A DNA stretch of 64,000 bases from Paracamarosporium sp. OC-R06-R3 (lineage: Eukaryota; Ascomycota; Dothideomycetes; Pleosporales; Didymosphaeriaceae), in assembly GCA_019828545.1 (NCBI GenBank), contig JACVRA010000014.1:62001-126000 (forward strand), given 5' to 3'. The notes beneath the pieces were generated by a model. That model saw nothing but the letters and a program-made list of their open reading frames with translations. It made no database searches and was not told where the DNA came from. The position numbers were made by a program, and so were the translations under genes. Positions 1-11,000 of this stretch are shown here, in pieces. The first letter of the stretch is position 1, and each line of letters starts with the position of its first letter.

Positions 1-2
1 CC

Positions 3-212
3 AAGTTCGAAGAGTTTATGGCAGGTTCTTCAGCAAGTCCGGGTAGTGCCGAGAAGATGGATATTCAACTTCCGTGGGATAAGCTGGACGCTTATTCGCA
101 ACTTGCGGAGACGCAAGGAGGAAATATGGCCGATGCATTGGAGGAAAGTGCGTCGGAGTGGAATTGGTGGGATATGCTCAAGCAGATCGATTTAAACCTC
201 TCGTGTGAGTGA
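3..212 (+). CDS. 3' end of a truncated protein, possibly a fungal transcription factor
   Basis: An open frame enters from the left edge and ends at the TGA at 210-212; codons before the first ATG (18) are open too, so this is the C-terminal ~70 residues of a longer protein. The visible tail is acidic with a tryptophan-rich patch (NWWDML). Such tails occur in Zn2Cys6 fungal transcription factors, but no DNA-binding or middle-homology domain is inside the window, so that family is only a guess. A good splice-donor-like GTGAGT overlaps the final codons (about 204-209), so the true last exon could instead continue past an intron. It is convergent with SEC16. Confidence 0.5.
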   Translation, partial: KFEEFMAGSSASPGSAEKMDIQLPWDKLDAYSQLAETQGGNMADALEESASEWNWWDMLKQIDLNLSCE

Positions 213-556
213 TACTTGGCCCCTCAAAACCGCTGTTTAGTGGCATTTCTAGTCATGCATATCTGCGTTCAAACACCCAGAACACGGAGCTGATACCCTA
301 CAGGGCCCGTCACAGCCGGCCACTCGCACCTCGAACGCGGCTCCGAGTTTTGGGCTTTCAGACTCATCGCTTCTGTCGCCAACGAAGAATGCTTCAATGT
401 TTGGCTGCAGGAACCGACGCCCTCGCATGGCTCTGCATCTTCTGCTTGAGCTTTTGGATTTGGAACCATTTCAACAGTTGTATGAATCTTACAAGGAAAT
501 TTCTCACCGCTGGACCAAATAATCTCTGCTTTGTCCTTGGATATCTTGTCTCTTTT

Positions 557-586
557 GGTTATGGTTATGGTTATGGTTATGGGTAT
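557..586. repeat. GGTTAT hexamer microsatellite
   Basis: Four perfect head-to-tail copies of GGTTAT plus a degenerate fifth. It differs by one base from the usual fungal telomere unit TTAGGG and is far too short to be a telomere. Confidence 0.8.
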
Positions 587-1240
587 GATTTTCGAAGGCA
601 TTGCTACGGCGTTTCTGTTATATGACTGAAAGTACATCTGGTGGCAGCTTGGCATTTGGGTAGCCTGGTACGGTCGGTGCTGGTCACCAGCGCTTCGCTC
701 AGAAGCATATATACCGTAGTGCAGCGTAATAATCATACGTATTTCCAACCCCTGCATTATCCATCTTCCCATCTTTCTTCTCCGATTCCGTATCCAAAAA
801 AAAAAAAAAAATCCAGATAACAAAACGGGAAACAGAAGCAGGAAAACGGAGCTTTCCTGCGCAATGCCATGCGTGTTTTTAGAGATAGTAAAGCCTGATT
901 TTTAGATTCGGTTACGGATTTGTTCTGCATATACCTGTTCCCCGGTTACCAAGCCGCAACCCCCTCCCCTCCAGCCACCACCCAAGACAACCCCAAGCTC
1001 CACATCTCACCCACCCTGCAGCTCCCAAGCCACCAGCCACCAGTACCCCACGCCCAGCAGATCGAAGCCGCATCTCGCCAAGCCGGGATAGATGCGTGTG
1101 GCGTCTAGGGCGGCATGTGAGGCACGGCACGGCGTAGGTTAGGCGTTATGTGGCTATCGTGAGATACTAAATGTGATAGGCTTGTTAAGATGAGGCCCCG
1201 CTGTGGAAGTGTGGGAGTATTGACTGGAGCAGGCGAGTAT

Positions 1241-1261
1241 ATTATTTTCTTTCTTTCTTTC
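1241..1261. repeat. TTTC/CTTT microsatellite
   Basis: Short pyrimidine tetranucleotide run just downstream of the SEC16 stop on the minus-strand side; probably in or beyond its 3' UTR. Confidence 0.7.
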
Positions 1262-1552
1262 GATGGACGGATAGATAGATAAAAAAACGGACCGACCCCA
1301 GCGAAGAGCACACATCACATACCAAGACGACCAAAGTAAGACACGCAAGCCTGCACAACACAACATAAATATTACACGCTGCGTCCATGCATCCATACAT
1401 ATTCGCATAAGAAACATGGCACATACCCCCAACAAAACACATATGTTACAAAACCCCGTACACCCAGAAGTCAGTCCACCCATCTACCTAAACTGGCCCA
1501 AGTCTAAAAGAAAAAAACGCCGTGCATGTCCGTGAAGACCACCACCGGTCTA

Positions 1553-4500
1553 TTATGGCTTCGCCATGACATCGACGTACCTCCCGCCTTTCTTCTTGCC
1601 CTTCGCTGCGCCCTTCCTGGCCTGCGGCGCACCTAGTAAGTCGTCGATGCTGCTCGCCGTGCTCATGCCTGTCCCGGGTCTGCTCGGCGGACCGGTGGAT
1701 AGACTGGGTCGTACTAATGTGGGCGGTTTCGGGCCCTCGCTGTCGGATGGTATGCCTGGAGTGCTTGCTCTTGAACCTGGAAGGGCCATGGGCGGAGGCA
1801 TGGAGGAGCTTCTTTGCGCGGGGTTCGAGGTTGGGGGTACGGGGAGACCATTTGAGTTTGGCAACGAACTCGGGGGGCCCATGGCACTCTGAGTCGAGAC
1901 GGCTCGGCTCGGCGGGCCGCTGCGTGGTGGCGGCGGTGTAGCGATAGGTTTGCTCGCCTCTGCTGCGCCGCCCTTGGTGTTGACCCACTTCTTGAGCTCG
2001 GGATCGTATTTGAAGCTGTTTTCTTCTCCGAGCTTCGCCTTGATGGGCTTGTTCGGCGCAATGTTGTCCTTCTTTGCGCCGCCACCGAACCAGCCGCCCA
2101 ACCAGCCGCCTGACTTCTTCTGAGCTGCGGCCTCCTTGTCGCGCTTTGCGTCTTCTTCGGCGGCTTTGCGGAACGCTTCGTCTGCTGCACGATCATTATC
2201 TGACTTTGATTTAGAGGAGGATGAAATCTTGAGAGCTGCGGCGCGTGCAGCAAGATCATCGTCTTCATCGTCATCCATGAAAGACTTCTTAGGCTTGAGT
2301 GACTGCTCTGTAGAATCTTCCTCAGATGGCTGGTAAGGTTGGTACGATGGAGGTTCATAGGAGCTCGTGGGAGGTTGGAAACCGCTTGATTGCACGGGCG
2401 AGTTGTCGAAGCTGGCTTGTGGCGGCTGGAAGCCTCCGTACGATGGAGTAGATTCTTCTCCAGCAGCGGCTGGCTGGTAAGGGCTACCGTACGAAGGCTC
2501 TGAAGCGTTGTACTCGGACCTGAGCGGAGAGTATGAGTGCGATTTTGAGAGAGAAGGCTGGTGAGCGGGACTGAGCTGAGGTTGGGAGGGCGTGAAGGAG
2601 TTGGGGAATTGGGGAGAGGGGATATAGGAGTCGGAGACAGCACGCATGCCTGTGTTGCTGTCGTGGGACTCTAGCGAAGGTCGGCCCTGAGGCTCGTACT
2701 TAGACCGAGTGGACTCCATCGATGTCCGTGGCGCATAAGCATTTGAAGGAGCATATCTAGAATTCGTGGGAGCAGGAGGTGCAGGTGAAGAAATGCCAAA
2801 GCCGGAGTAGGCACCGTATAGGTCTGCGCTGGACTGCACCGGGCTAAGGGTTGGCGTGCCACCAGCAATTTTCGCGAAAGGACCAGCTTCTGCTGCAGGA
2901 TTACTAGAAGCCGCGTCTTCGTCCTCACCCGCAACAAAGTTGGTGAATTTCGAAAACAACGAGCTTGACACCTTGTCCATGCTTGGTTTGGAGAGCCAAG
3001 ACGAAGAACCGTCCTTGGGTGATTGTGACAAGCGCTTGCTGAGGTCGTCGAGCATTGCAACAAAGCTTCCGTTGTAGTAAGGAGAAATTCTAGTAGTCGC
3101 CTTCATGGATGTTGCAATGGCATCACAGTAAGCTTGTGCGTCGGCCCGGTGACCATACTCCGCCAGCTGGTATGCATGGGCGAGCTTGTAGTTTTGCAGA
3201 TGAGGTATGATATGAGAGCCTCCTTGTGCAGATAGTGACAGACCGAACTCGTACACCTCGGTCAGCAACACAGATTCGAGATCGCTGCCCAAGTCCAGGG
3301 GGCTCTTCTTATGATCAGCGCCAATGAGAACGATGTTGGCTTCTGGATCATCCACTCCGTTCATGTGAGCCTTGGACCGTGCAAAGACGAAGCAGATATG
3401 CGCCGCTTCAACACGACCATAGCCTGCCAACAGCTTCCCAAGGGATACCAAAGCTGCTGCATCACCATCGCTTCGATTGTTCAAGACCAAAGAAAGGGTT
3501 TCTCTCCACTTATCAAGGCCTTGGAGGGCGTTCTCCGTCGAACCCGCGCCATCAGTGCTTATCATTTGGAAACCAGCTCGAGCAGACGCAGGCACTAGTT
3601 CGTCGATGCAGTCATCGTGATTTCCGGCAAATATCTCGTAAAGCACCGCGAGAGCCTGGTTATTTCGCCCAAGCTTCTTCACCTCTTTCTGGACAAATTC
3701 TTGTATCACTTGCTTCCATACATCCTTGTTTAGTGTCGAGGATAGGAGCATGGCGTGTGCCCATAATCGCTGGTCGACCGCATGCCAGACAGCCTTCTCA
3801 CGGTCACCTCTGGTTAGGAGAGTTCTGAGTTCCTCGACAGCCTTCGGGTCCACAGGATCAGCCTGCACGCCGGTAGTGTTAGACCTGGGCCTACCGACTA
3901 GATCGGCAGCAGTTGTGAATGATCTTTCGCCATCGACGGAAGTGTCCGTGTCGGCCGAGAAAATCTTCCGCACAGCTGCATCAACTGTAGCGTTACCATC
4001 CAGGACACCGTCATTATCGATGAATACTTGCAAGACCTTCCAAAGTAGAATCTTCTCATCGAGTCGCTTGAGCTCGTCTGCGCTTAGTGACTGATCCAAC
4101 CCAGGAGTTTGTTGATGTGTTTCAAGCGCTCCAATCCGCTGGGCAAGCCATGCCGAAACATCCTTCTTCTTGCTTTTTGCCTTTAGTGGGCCTGGGAACT
4201 TGGTGATATCTTCCGACAATGGTAGGATTTCCTTGACACTTCGGGTTCGAATCTCGCCGGGACTGCATTTCACCATCGGAGCCGATGCGCCACCGCCATA
4301 GCGAGGTACCTGTTTCGGAAACGTCGTAACTACGGTGCCACCCAAGCCCCATTTAATAATGGGATGACCTTTCCAGCGCTCCAACGGATCGGCTGCACGT
4401 TCATCTGTGGGCGGGATGCATTCGTACTGAAGCGAAGCTTGGCGACGCGGAGGTATGGTGTTGACATTCTGTGACGTAGTTGCGGTAGATGCGGGGTGGA

Positions 4501-7063
4501 GAGGCGCACCGAAGGTAGCAGCTGGTGACTCGATGTTGGAGAAGCTGCGGACGGGCTGCTTAAAGCTTGCCGGCGGCGACTCAGTTTGCGAGGGCACTGG
4601 GCCCACGGACGCGTCGATCGGTTGGTACTGAGGTGTATAATTGCCTTTTTTCCTTGGCGAACTCACTGCTGATGAGGGTGTGCTCCGTATAGGTGGTGTG
4701 GCCGTCCTAGCAGTCGGTGGTGGTGGACCAACTTGCTGCTGTGTTTGTTCTTCTATGACACCTTCCAACGAACTTCGAGATACATCTGCTGCATGCTGTA
4801 TGTGTGCTGTCGCTTCTGGCTGCTGCGGTGTAGTGTGGTATGCGAGCGGGCTGGATGTTCGTGGGAGATAATTTTGCGAAGGGGGTCGAGGAGGTCCGCT
4901 TAATGCAGGAGAGGCATATTGACTTGGAGCTTGCGTGACTGGTCCTTGTGGTGGCGGAGGAGCTGGCGAGTATCTCGCATTTGTCCCTGGGGCTGGCGGA
5001 GGAGCTGGAGAGTATCTCGCATTTTGCGCTGGAGCAGATGGAGCAGATGGAGGAGCTGGAGAGTATCTTGCATTTGCAGCAGGTGCTGAAGGGGGTTGCA
5101 ATGGCGCTGGCGAATATCGACTTGATGGAGGCGCTGGAGCAGGTTGCGGTACAGGTAGACTGTTCGCTCGCACAGGTGCTGTAGGTTGGTCTGGGAAAAC
5201 TGGCAATCGCTCTGGCTGCTGCAATTGGGCCATGTAGTTATCCGAATCAGGTTTAATCTCGTTCCTCAGCGAAGACCAAGAAGCTGTGCGCTCCTTAGGG
5301 GGGAATCCGAGGGCGGCAGGTGGTTGCGGTGCGCTTGGCTGTGGAGTGTACCTTCCAGCTGCCTTAGGCTTTGATGTAACTGGAAGCTCAGCAAAGAAAT
5401 CGCTCGAGGGCGCTTTCGCCGGAGCAGCAGGCTTCGGCGGTGCGCTGGGTGGCAGGCCCGTCATCTGGGGTTGATAGGAGTGTCCGGACGAGGGAGGGGA
5501 CAAGCTAGAGGCTGACATGTTGGAGGGCGGTAGAGGGCGAGAAACCCCATGACTAGACATACTGCTAGTTCGCGGAGGCGCAGAAGGCGCTGCAGGGGTT
5601 ACTGAAGCTGTGCGTGGAGCTGGTCTTTTACGTGTAGTCACGATGTCATCTGGAAGATCATATGGAGAATGATAGCCTCCTCGCGCTTTCGCAGCAAAGC
5701 TCTCCGCAGAGCTGGGCATCTCGGGTCTAGTTGGCGCCTGTTGATGTGGAGCAGGTTGGCCATACGAGCCATACAAAGCAGTTGGTGTAGGGATCGACGG
5801 CGTCTTCGGTTGCGACAAATTGGTGAGCTGTGGGGTTGACACTCCGTAAGTGTTTACAGCTGGTTGCGATGCTTGTGCAGCCGCGGGAGCATACCGATTC
5901 GTAGCTGGGGCAGAGGCCGGTTGTGCAGGCTGCTGCGATGGCTCAAGCGGTTCGTCTTCGAGGAAACCCTCATCGTCGTCCAGTTCGAAAACAGGTGCTG
6001 CTTCCTCTGTATCCGGCAGAAAATCATCATCCAAATCCAAGTCCCAAGCGGAGTCGCCAGCTGCTGCCACGTTCTCTTCCGGCTTTTGAACCACACGCGC
6101 ACCAGCGGTCTCTTCGGCACTGGATTGCGTTGGCTCTACGGATTGACTAGCAGCTGCTTTACCGAAAAAGTCGTCGCCGTCGCCGTTGCCCCAGTCATCG
6201 ACATTCTCCCCGGTGTTTCCGCCCACGTTTGTATTTCCGATAAAATTATCCCCAACAGTCGTTCCGCCTGCCTCGGGTCGCGGGGTTTGGAGAGGTGCTT
6301 GTAAAGGAGTCTCTACAAGGGCATCTTGCGGCATCTCACCAAGATCGAAGGCCTCGCCAGAAGCTCCCCAACCATCGTTTTCGGGCTCTGTGTCTGCAAC
6401 TAGCGGCGCTTTGACGCTCTCAGCCACTGCTTCTTCCAGCATCGTAGTTTCACCCTGATGCTCGTAATTGCCCTCTGGATGTTCTTCCTCAGACTCCTCC
6501 TCAGACTCTTCTTCGGATTCCTCCTCGGATTCTTCTTCAGGAACTTCTCCAGGATTGCCAGAAACAGCAGAAGGTGCACCTTGTGCGCCAGCCCCTTCTG
6601 TTACGGTCTTGTCTCCAAGAGTTAAAGGTTCTGTCGCGGCTACGAGTGCATCTTCTTGAGCATCATCATCCTCGTCTTCGTCCTCATCCTCATCCTCATC
6701 CTCCTCGTCTTCTTCTCCCTCCTCTTCTTCCTCGTTCGAGGATGGTTCCTCACTCTCTGGGTCCTCGGGTGCCGCGCGGTGGTTGAAAAAGTCCTCTCCT
6801 GATGGTCTTTCGTGACCTGGTGCCCCATCGTTCAAATGCGCGGGTGCCGCCGAGACCTCGGGAATGGTAGGCACGTCATCGTCGCTTTCCTCCTGACCTT
6901 CCTCCAGCACCGGTTTTGATTGCGGTATAATCTGCGGAGATGGCTGCAGCTGGTTCGATTGGGCTTCTTCGGCCTCAGGGCGCAATGCGGGATTCCATGA
7001 CTGGGGGGTCGAAGGCGTCGAGCCGGCGTAAGCGTAGGAGAAGTTTGGCGCGTCGTCTTCCAT
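1553..7063 (-). CDS. SEC16: COPII coat assembly protein Sec16
   Basis: Single-exon ORF of 1836 residues. Sec16 is the peripheral membrane scaffold of ER exit sites; it binds Sec23/24, Sec13/31 and Sar1 and organises COPII budding. Residues ~1-330 are acidic and disordered with E-E-E-S repeats and a long D/E run; ~330-880 are Pro/Ser-rich with four copies of an RYSPAP motif (genomic ~4965-5130). The central conserved domain starts near residue 890 (PLERWKGHPIIKWGLGG) and is followed by the helical ACE1-like Sec13-binding region (~1075-1335). After a Ser/Tyr/Pro-rich linker, a C-terminal conserved block near 1650-1700 (GGWLGGWFGGG, then KKWVN) matches the fungal Sec16 tail. Start chosen at the first ATG (MEDDAPNF). 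It is divergent from NEO1. Domain order and length match filamentous-fungal Sec16 well. Confidence 0.96.
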   Translation of the reverse strand: MEDDAPNFSYAYAGSTPSTPQSWNPALRPEAEEAQSNQLQPSPQIIPQSKPVLEEGQEESDDDVPTIPEVSAAPAHLNDGAPGHERPSGEDFFNHRAAPEDPESEEPSSNEEEEEGEEDEEDEDEDEDEDEDDDAQEDALVAATEPLTLGDKTVTEGAGAQGAPSAVSGNPGEVPEEESEEESEEESEEESEEEHPEGNYEHQGETTMLEEAVAESVKAPLVADTEPENDGWGASGEAFDLGEMPQDALVETPLQAPLQTPRPEAGGTTVGDNFIGNTNVGGNTGENVDDWGNGDGDDFFGKAAASQSVEPTQSSAEETAGARVVQKPEENVAAAGDSAWDLDLDDDFLPDTEEAAPVFELDDDEGFLEDEPLEPSQQPAQPASAPATNRYAPAAAQASQPAVNTYGVSTPQLTNLSQPKTPSIPTPTALYGSYGQPAPHQQAPTRPEMPSSAESFAAKARGGYHSPYDLPDDIVTTRKRPAPRTASVTPAAPSAPPRTSSMSSHGVSRPLPPSNMSASSLSPPSSGHSYQPQMTGLPPSAPPKPAAPAKAPSSDFFAELPVTSKPKAAGRYTPQPSAPQPPAALGFPPKERTASWSSLRNEIKPDSDNYMAQLQQPERLPVFPDQPTAPVRANSLPVPQPAPAPPSSRYSPAPLQPPSAPAANARYSPAPPSAPSAPAQNARYSPAPPPAPGTNARYSPAPPPPQGPVTQAPSQYASPALSGPPRPPSQNYLPRTSSPLAYHTTPQQPEATAHIQHAADVSRSSLEGVIEEQTQQQVGPPPPTARTATPPIRSTPSSAVSSPRKKGNYTPQYQPIDASVGPVPSQTESPPASFKQPVRSFSNIESPAATFGAPLHPASTATTSQNVNTIPPRRQASLQYECIPPTDERAADPLERWKGHPIIKWGLGGTVVTTFPKQVPRYGGGASAPMVKCSPGEIRTRSVKEILPLSEDITKFPGPLKAKSKKKDVSAWLAQRIGALETHQQTPGLDQSLSADELKRLDEKILLWKVLQVFIDNDGVLDGNATVDAAVRKIFSADTDTSVDGERSFTTAADLVGRPRSNTTGVQADPVDPKAVEELRTLLTRGDREKAVWHAVDQRLWAHAMLLSSTLNKDVWKQVIQEFVQKEVKKLGRNNQALAVLYEIFAGNHDDCIDELVPASARAGFQMISTDGAGSTENALQGLDKWRETLSLVLNNRSDGDAAALVSLGKLLAGYGRVEAAHICFVFARSKAHMNGVDDPEANIVLIGADHKKSPLDLGSDLESVLLTEVYEFGLSLSAQGGSHIIPHLQNYKLAHAYQLAEYGHRADAQAYCDAIATSMKATTRISPYYNGSFVAMLDDLSKRLSQSPKDGSSSWLSKPSMDKVSSSLFSKFTNFVAGEDEDAASSNPAAEAGPFAKIAGGTPTLSPVQSSADLYGAYSGFGISSPAPPAPTNSRYAPSNAYAPRTSMESTRSKYEPQGRPSLESHDSNTGMRAVSDSYIPSPQFPNSFTPSQPQLSPAHQPSLSKSHSYSPLRSEYNASEPSYGSPYQPAAAGEESTPSYGGFQPPQASFDNSPVQSSGFQPPTSSYEPPSYQPYQPSEEDSTEQSLKPKKSFMDDDEDDDLAARAAALKISSSSKSKSDNDRAADEAFRKAAEEDAKRDKEAAAQKKSGGWLGGWFGGGAKKDNIAPNKPIKAKLGEENSFKYDPELKKWVNTKGGAAEASKPIATPPPPRSGPPSRAVSTQSAMGPPSSLPNSNGLPVPPTSNPAQRSSSMPPPMALPGSRASTPGIPSDSEGPKPPTLVRPSLSTGPPSRPGTGMSTASSIDDLLGAPQARKGAAKGKKKGGRYVDVMAKP

Positions 7064-8064
7064 TATGCGGAACTATGGCGGATTGTAAAAGGGGTATATG
7101 CAAGTACTATGCGAACGAATCAGTACCAGACGGGGCACAGAGCGGCTCGAATGATGGCCTCGGTGGTGGGCATTGAGGGTCGGGATTCAACACTGTCGCA
7201 GCCCTTGACTGAATTTTTTCTGCGAAGTGAGAAGAAACAATTTCAGACCCATGTTTGGGACAAGTGTCGTGCTCCGGGATGCGGTTGGTAGAAGGCAGAG
7301 GCGACCCAGAAAGGAGCAAGTAGGAGGCTCCCCTTTCCCGCGACTCGACGTCACGGAATCAAAACGTACCTGTACAACAGAAGAGAAAGGGTTGGTGCAG
7401 AAATAAGGCGCTCGCAGCGAAAGACAGGCGCAGAGGCTAGGAAAAGGACACGATGCACGGCTGCATGGTCCGTACAGTGAGGTATAGTAGTATGCAGGCC
7501 ATGTAGAGCTCGGCGGAGAGGCCATGTGTTCGTCGGGCCCTAACGCCGCCACAGCCACAGCCACAGCCACAGCAGCTGTGGCGCTGGCACTTGGGCATAC
7601 GCAGCGTCAAACAAGCACCCTTCACGCCCCAGCATTCACACGCCTCGCGCAGCTGCAGCTTGTCGTTCTTTTGCACCCATCGCATACCCCGTTTGAAGAA
7701 GCCAAGCATATTTGGGTGCGCCGCCGGAAGAGTCGCATCCCCGAGACGCAACCTGGCCGCCTGGAGCTCCCCCATAAAGAACAACAGGGCATTCCCGCGG
7801 ACCCCCGACCAGCACCCATAAGCCCACGACTCGCTCCCAGTACGACCCACAAAGCCTGTAGGCACCGAGCCACCTCAGGATACGCTTTGCAGACGTCGAA
7901 TCGTCCACGAACCGCTCTTCTACGAGACTCGTCCCGGCCTCACTTCGACTCTCACTTTCACACGTCGCCGCGCCAAACGTCTAGGCACCGTGTCTTGTTC
8001 AAAGAGGAGGCCATACAGCATCAGGCAGGCAGTGCGCATATCCAGGCTCTGCACCGTATGAGCC
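7064..8064. promoter_or_regulatory. Shared SEC16/NEO1 divergent promoter region
   Basis: 1.0 kb between two divergent start codons. It contains a GCCACA microsatellite (7548-7572) followed at once by a small palindrome around CAGCTG. The open frames here run into the NEO1 5' leader and look non-coding. Confidence 0.55.
7548..7572. repeat. GCCACA hexamer microsatellite in the NEO1 upstream region
   Basis: Four perfect GCCACA units, followed by a palindromic CAGCTG-centred element. It lies about 490 bp upstream of the NEO1 ATG and the same distance from the SEC16 ATG. Confidence 0.8.
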
Positions 8065-11000
8065 ATGGCAGCACCGCACCAGTATCACCAGCCGAATGCC
8101 CCAGACGACGGTGATTCCGACCTTGAGCTTGATCTCGAGGAACTCGACCCGCTCGCCGGTAGATCTTCTGTTTCGCCGGCGCGAAATACCTCAAGCGTAC
8201 CCAGGAAGCCCTACCATGAACTCGGTGCAAGGATACCGCTGAGAAACTTGAGGGTGGGCAGGTTGCGAGGGAACAGGCGCAGACAAGAGCCCGAAGAGGA
8301 GGAAGATCTAAGAGGCTTGATAGAGGATGAGAACAGGCACTCAGAAGGTAGTTACGGGCAGTCAGGGGATGAAGATTCTGCCTTGCTGTCCTCGCGCAAC
8401 AACGAACGGCCAAGGCACCAACGCAAGCCGAGTGCTTTGTCGCGTTTCCAGTCTACCATACGCCTCCCCAGCTTCCTATCCGCGTCCAGCCCAAACCGAC
8501 AGGGCATACAACTAGGCCAAGGGGCTCCCGAGCAAGACGACGCGGAAGAAGAGCACGACCCTACCACCCAACGTACCATCGCCGTCGGCCAGGCGCAGAC
8601 CGCCCGTTTCCCAGCAAATGCCGTTTCCAATGCCAAATACACGCCCTGGAGCTTTCTCCCGCGCACCTTATACAACGAGTTTTCTTTCTTCATCAACATG
8701 TACTTTTTGCTTGTCGCATTATCGCAGTTTATACCCGCTTTGAAGCTTGGATACTTTGCGACTTATGTCGTACCGCTGGCGTTTGTGCTTTCGGTTACCC
8801 TGGGGAAGGAAGCTTTTGATGATATTGCAAGGAGGAGGAGAGATGCGGAGGCGAACTCAGAACCATACACTGTGCTGAAATTTGAGGAGAACGGCGGGAG
8901 TGGACTTGCACCTGGAAAGAACTCGAGCAAGAAGCGGAGGTTACGGAAAGGAAGGGGAGCGAGTGATGGACGCACCACTGATATTGAGGACGAGGAGCAA
9001 CAAATATCCACAACCAAGGGTCTACCTACTGCTAGGTGAGTTCCACGCTGGCACCTTTGATATCTCGATGAAGGTCGGCAACGCAAAATGCACGATATTG
9101 ACTCGGGATGTATACAATATGGGTCGCCAAGCTGACAAGAATGCTAGTTATTGGGAGCTTATCAGGCCTTCTCGCAGCCTGAAGGTTGGTGATATAGTAA
9201 AGCTAGGCAAAGACCAGCGTGTCCCTGCCGACATGGTGATTTTGAAAAGTTACTCGGCAGATGATGGATCGACCAGCCACACTGCAGAAGCACCACCAGA
9301 CACGGGTTCATCCGGGGAGGCGTTCATTCGTACAGATCAACTTGACGGTGAAACAGACTGGAAGTTGCGCCTCACATCTCCGCTCACTCAGAACCTGGAT
9401 GTAGGAGAGTACACTAGGTTACGTGTTACCGCAGGCAAACCAGACAAAAAGGTCAATGAGTTTTACGGCACAGTTGAGCTTCAACCAAAGCGACAGCACC
9501 AATACGATCCTCACGAGCAGCAATCACCCGTGACTGAAGAAGCCCAATCCTCACCGCTAGGCATCGACAACACGATATGGGCGAATACAGTACTCGCTTC
9601 GAGCTGCAACGTCCTTGCTGTGGTCGTTTACACTGGACCACAAACACGACAGGCCCTCTCCACGTCCGCGTCTCGGTCGAAGACTGGTCTTCTGGAGCTG
9701 GAGATTAACGCTCTGACCAAGTTCCTGTGCATTTTTACACTTTCGCTATCCTTCGTTCTTGTTGCTCTTAACCGGTTCCAAGACATTGATGGCCAGAAGT
9801 GGTACGTGTCAATGATGCGATTCTTGATTCTGTTCTCTACAATTGTTCCAGTCGGATTGCGTGTCAATCTAGACATGGGCAAGTCGGTTTACGCGTGGTT
9901 TATCGAGCATGATACGAGCATCCAAGGGACCGTCGTCCGCACCAGTACCATTCCAGAAGACCTGGGTCGAGTGGAGTATCTTTTGAGCGATAAGACGGGT
10001 ACCTTGACTCAAAATGGTAATATTCACAGGCTCACTACACAAAATGCAGCTAACACGACACAGAAATGGAGATGAAGAAGATCCATGTCGGGACTGTCTC
10101 ATATGCCAACGAAGCTATGGACGAAGTTGCAACATACGTTCAGCAAAGTTTCTCGACTCCATCTGGCGAAGCGCCGTCTTTCGTAACACCTTCATCCACT
10201 TACGTCGCCACCCTTACTTCTGCAACACGAACTCGTCGAGAGATAGGTTCGCGTGTTCGCGATGTTGTACTGGCTCTTGCTCTCTGCCATAACGTCACCC
10301 CTATCACAGAAGAGGAGGATGGGCAGATGGTCACCAGCTACCAAGCTTCTTCCCCCGATGAGATTGCCATCATCCGGTGGACAGAAATGGTCGGGCTTCG
10401 ACTTGTGCAACGCGATCGAGAATCTATGACACTCCAATCCTGCGACAGCGGCAATAGCGTCGTCCGCATACGCATTCTCAACGTTTTTCCTTTCACTTCT
10501 GAAAGTAAGAGAATGGGTATCGTTGTCAAGTTCTACCATGGACCAATCGACTCACCTTCGGATGAGGATGGAGAGATCTGGTTTTTCCAAAAGGGCGCCG
10601 ACACCGTTATGACCTCCATTGTAGCTGCAAATGACTGGCTCGACGAAGAAACTGCCAATATGGCTCGGGAAGGTCTCCGAACACTTGTAGTGGGTCGCAA
10701 AAAGCTCTCAATGCAAACATATCAGGACTTCTCGGCCAAGCATGCACAGGCATCCCTCGCACTCCATAATCGCGACAATGCAGTCGCAGAGGTGGTCAAA
10801 GAATACCTCGAAAATGACCTCGAGCTTCTCGGTGTGACCGGTGTCGAAGACAAACTCCAAAAGGATGTAAAGCCGTCACTAGAGCTACTTCGCAACGCTG
10901 GGATCAAAATCTGGATGTTGACTGGTGACAAAGTGGAAACAGCACGCTGCGTAGCCGTGAGCTCTAAACTCGTGGCGCGTGGGCAGTATGTGCACACCAT

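Larger units (their letters stand above)
213..1552. other. Intergenic region between a partial gene and SEC16
   Basis: No convincing gene. It holds the 3' flanks of two convergent genes, a short hexamer repeat (557-586), an A-run near 795-812 and a CTTT microsatellite (1241-1261). Open frames on both strands have low-complexity translations and no recognisable family. Confidence 0.6.

Noticed and set aside
557..586. Interstitial telomere
   Set aside because: The unit is GGTTAT, not TTAGGG, and there are only four copies.
209..625. 138-codon frame downstream of the partial first gene
   Set aside because: Ends in translated microsatellite (GYGYGYGYG) and shows no family signal.
4238..4262. 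GGGTTCGAATC, another B-box-like match
   Set aside because: It lies inside the conserved SEC16 coding region, with no cloverleaf around it.
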